A DNA stretch of 64,000 nt from Microbulbifer aggregans (lineage in GTDB: Bacteria > Pseudomonadota > Gammaproteobacteria > Pseudomonadales > Cellvibrionaceae), in assembly GCF_020524005.1 (NCBI RefSeq), contig NZ_JAIVKK010000004.1, positions 496,001-560,000 of the forward strand, given 5' to 3'. Under the pieces are notes generated by a model. The model was not told the DNA's origin, searched no databases, and saw only the letters and a program-made list of their open reading frames with translations. Both the position numbers and the translations under genes were made by a program. Below, in pieces: positions 62,844-64,000 of the stretch. Every line of letters begins with the position of its first letter. Position 1 is the stretch's first letter.

Positions 62844-64000
62844 ATGACCTATAAGAAGCAGATTCTCGCCGTGGCCATTGCCATGGCCGCCTCCGCCAGC
62901 CTGGTTGCCCAGGAAGCTGAGACAGAAGCAAAGATCCAGCAGGCGGAAGCACAACAAACGGAGCAAGCCGTAGCGGAAGAAAATCCTTCCAGCTTTGCCA
63001 TTGAAGAAGTTTACGTAGAAGGCGTGAAAAGCGCCGAGCTGAATGCGCGTCAGGCTGAGCGCGACAAGAGCGTGTTCAGCTCCGTTATTACCCAGGACGA
63101 CTCGGGCAACTTCGCTGACCAGAACGTAGCGGAATCCCTGCAGCGCCTGCCGGGTATCACCCTACAAAGTTCTGAGGGGGAAGGTAAATTTATTAACCTG
63201 CGCGGTCTCGGCCCAGGCTTTGTCTCCGTACAGATGAACGGCTCCGAAATGGCCAACAGTGGTGGTGGCCCGGCTGACTCCGAAAGCCGCGGCTTCTCTC
63301 TAGATGCACTCCCTGCGGACGTTTTACAGTCGATCGAGGTACTCAAATCCCTGACGCCAGATATGGACCTGAACTCCATCGGCGGCAGTGTCAACGTGAC
63401 CACGATTTCCGCGCTGGATCGCGGTGAGAACACCATAAAACTGCGGGCCCAGGGTGCTTTTCAGGAGCAGAGCGGTGAAACTTCACCGAAGCTGACCCTC
63501 CAGGGCACTAATATTTTTGCCGATGAAACCATCGGTTTCAGCTACTCGTTGTCGTACGAAAACCGCGTAACCGAAGGTTATGAATCCCGCGCGCACGACA
63601 GCAGCCTGCCGCGCTATATCTCAGTTGCCGGCGTCGATGAAACGATGCTGATCCCGTTTGAACTGCAGAATCGCCAGGAAAATGCCGAGCGCGAGCGTAT
63701 CGCCGGTATTTTCGATCTGGAATACCGTCCCAATGACAACAGCAAGTACTACGCGCGTTACAGCAATACCGTGTATACCGATGAAGACGTCGCGATGCGG
63801 GAATATTACCGCTGGGGGCAGGCGGACGACGACGAAGTTGTATATCTGGATCCGGCCACCAACACCTTCGGTAGTGCAGGCATCGACCTGCAGCATCAGT
63901 ACTTTATGCAGGAGTCCGAGAGTGATACCAAGGTTTTCGCCCTCGGCGGCGAAAATCTTTTTGGCAATAACTACACCCTGGATTACGAGCTGACCCACTC
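62844..64000 (+). CDS. TonB-dependent receptor, cut by window end
   Basis: The first 385 codons of a second TonB-dependent receptor; the frame is still open at the last base. The signal peptide ends near LVAQE. An N-terminal TonB-contact strand (IEEVYVEGVKSAELNAR), a plug with NFADQNVAESLQRLPGITL, RGLGPGFVSVQMNG and DLNSIGGSVNVTT, and the first barrel strands are present. The SIGGSVNV plug ending is typical of carbohydrate-locus receptors. Position after the PL1 and unknown lipoprotein genes points to oligogalacturonate uptake. Confidence 0.94.
   Translation, partial: MTYKKQILAVAIAMAASASLVAQEAETEAKIQQAEAQQTEQAVAEENPSSFAIEEVYVEGVKSAELNARQAERDKSVFSSVITQDDSGNFADQNVAESLQRLPGITLQSSEGEGKFINLRGLGPGFVSVQMNGSEMANSGGGPADSESRGFSLDALPADVLQSIEVLKSLTPDMDLNSIGGSVNVTTISALDRGENTIKLRAQGAFQEQSGETSPKLTLQGTNIFADETIGFSYSLSYENRVTEGYESRAHDSSLPRYISVAGVDETMLIPFELQNRQENAERERIAGIFDLEYRPNDNSKYYARYSNTVYTDEDVAMREYYRWGQADDDEVVYLDPATNTFGSAGIDLQHQYFMQESESDTKVFALGGENLFGNNYTLDYELTH

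Noticed and set aside
1-64000. tRNA, rRNA, transposase or phage genes
   Set aside because: No tRNA cloverleaf, rRNA segment, DDE/tyrosine transposase, integrase or phage structural motif was recognised on reading through.

Overview
The window looks like the chromosome of a marine, polysaccharide-degrading gammaproteobacterium of the Microbulbifer / Saccharophagus / Cellvibrio kind. This is inferred from the moderately high G+C, extracellular enzymes joined by long polyserine or Glu-Pro linkers, lipoprotein-anchored carbohydrate-active enzymes, large TonB-dependent receptors and REP-like intergenic hairpins. The genus is inference only. No rRNA, tRNA, CRISPR array, transposase or phage gene was recognised.

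Bases 1-25,400 are mostly housekeeping and accessory genes. They hold a YaeR-type VOC protein with a GyrI-like protein, a class 1A dihydroorotate dehydrogenase, a cold-shock/DUF1294 membrane protein, a methyltransferase, a LytTR regulator beside cytochrome b561 and an erythromycin-esterase-like protein, and a PaiB-like protein. An AT-richer run of small genes follows (7.4-10.3 kb: two GNAT enzymes and four small unknowns). Next come a LysR gene divergent from gabD and an omega-amino acid:pyruvate aminotransferase (probable beta-alanine or GABA catabolism), two envelope proteins of unknown role, a large MscS-type channel, a rhomboid protease, a zinc-finger/TPR membrane protein and peptidase B.

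Bases 25,400-64,000 form a pectin utilisation locus interrupted by one respiratory operon. Outside the cytoplasm: GH28 polygalacturonase, two PL1 proteins (one with two PL1 modules), a CE8 pectin methylesterase lipoprotein, a DUF4861-GH105 lipoprotein, a large lipoprotein of unknown function and two TonB-dependent receptors (the second cut by the window end). Across the inner membrane: a DctP-DctQ-DctM TRAP transporter. In the cytoplasm: UxaC, an UxuB-like reductase and UxaA for saturated galacturonate; KduI and KduD for the unsaturated product; both branches meet at 2-keto-3-deoxygluconate, phosphorylated by KdgK. KDPG aldolase is not in the window. A GntR/FadR-type repressor lies divergent to uxaA, and TTGGT-type candidate operators lie before several locus genes. 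Between kduD and the uronate genes sits napEDABC (periplasmic nitrate reductase), with an FNR-like site upstream and napE only 57 codons long.

The most interesting observations are: (1) an unassigned domain of about 170-230 residues seen three times in two adjacent pectin-locus lipoproteins; (2) three long hairpin elements with different but self-complementary arms, each in the gap between two co-directional genes, in the same orientation as transcription and 62-66 bases before the next start codon; and (3) the unknown 866-residue lipoprotein placed directly before a TonB receptor.
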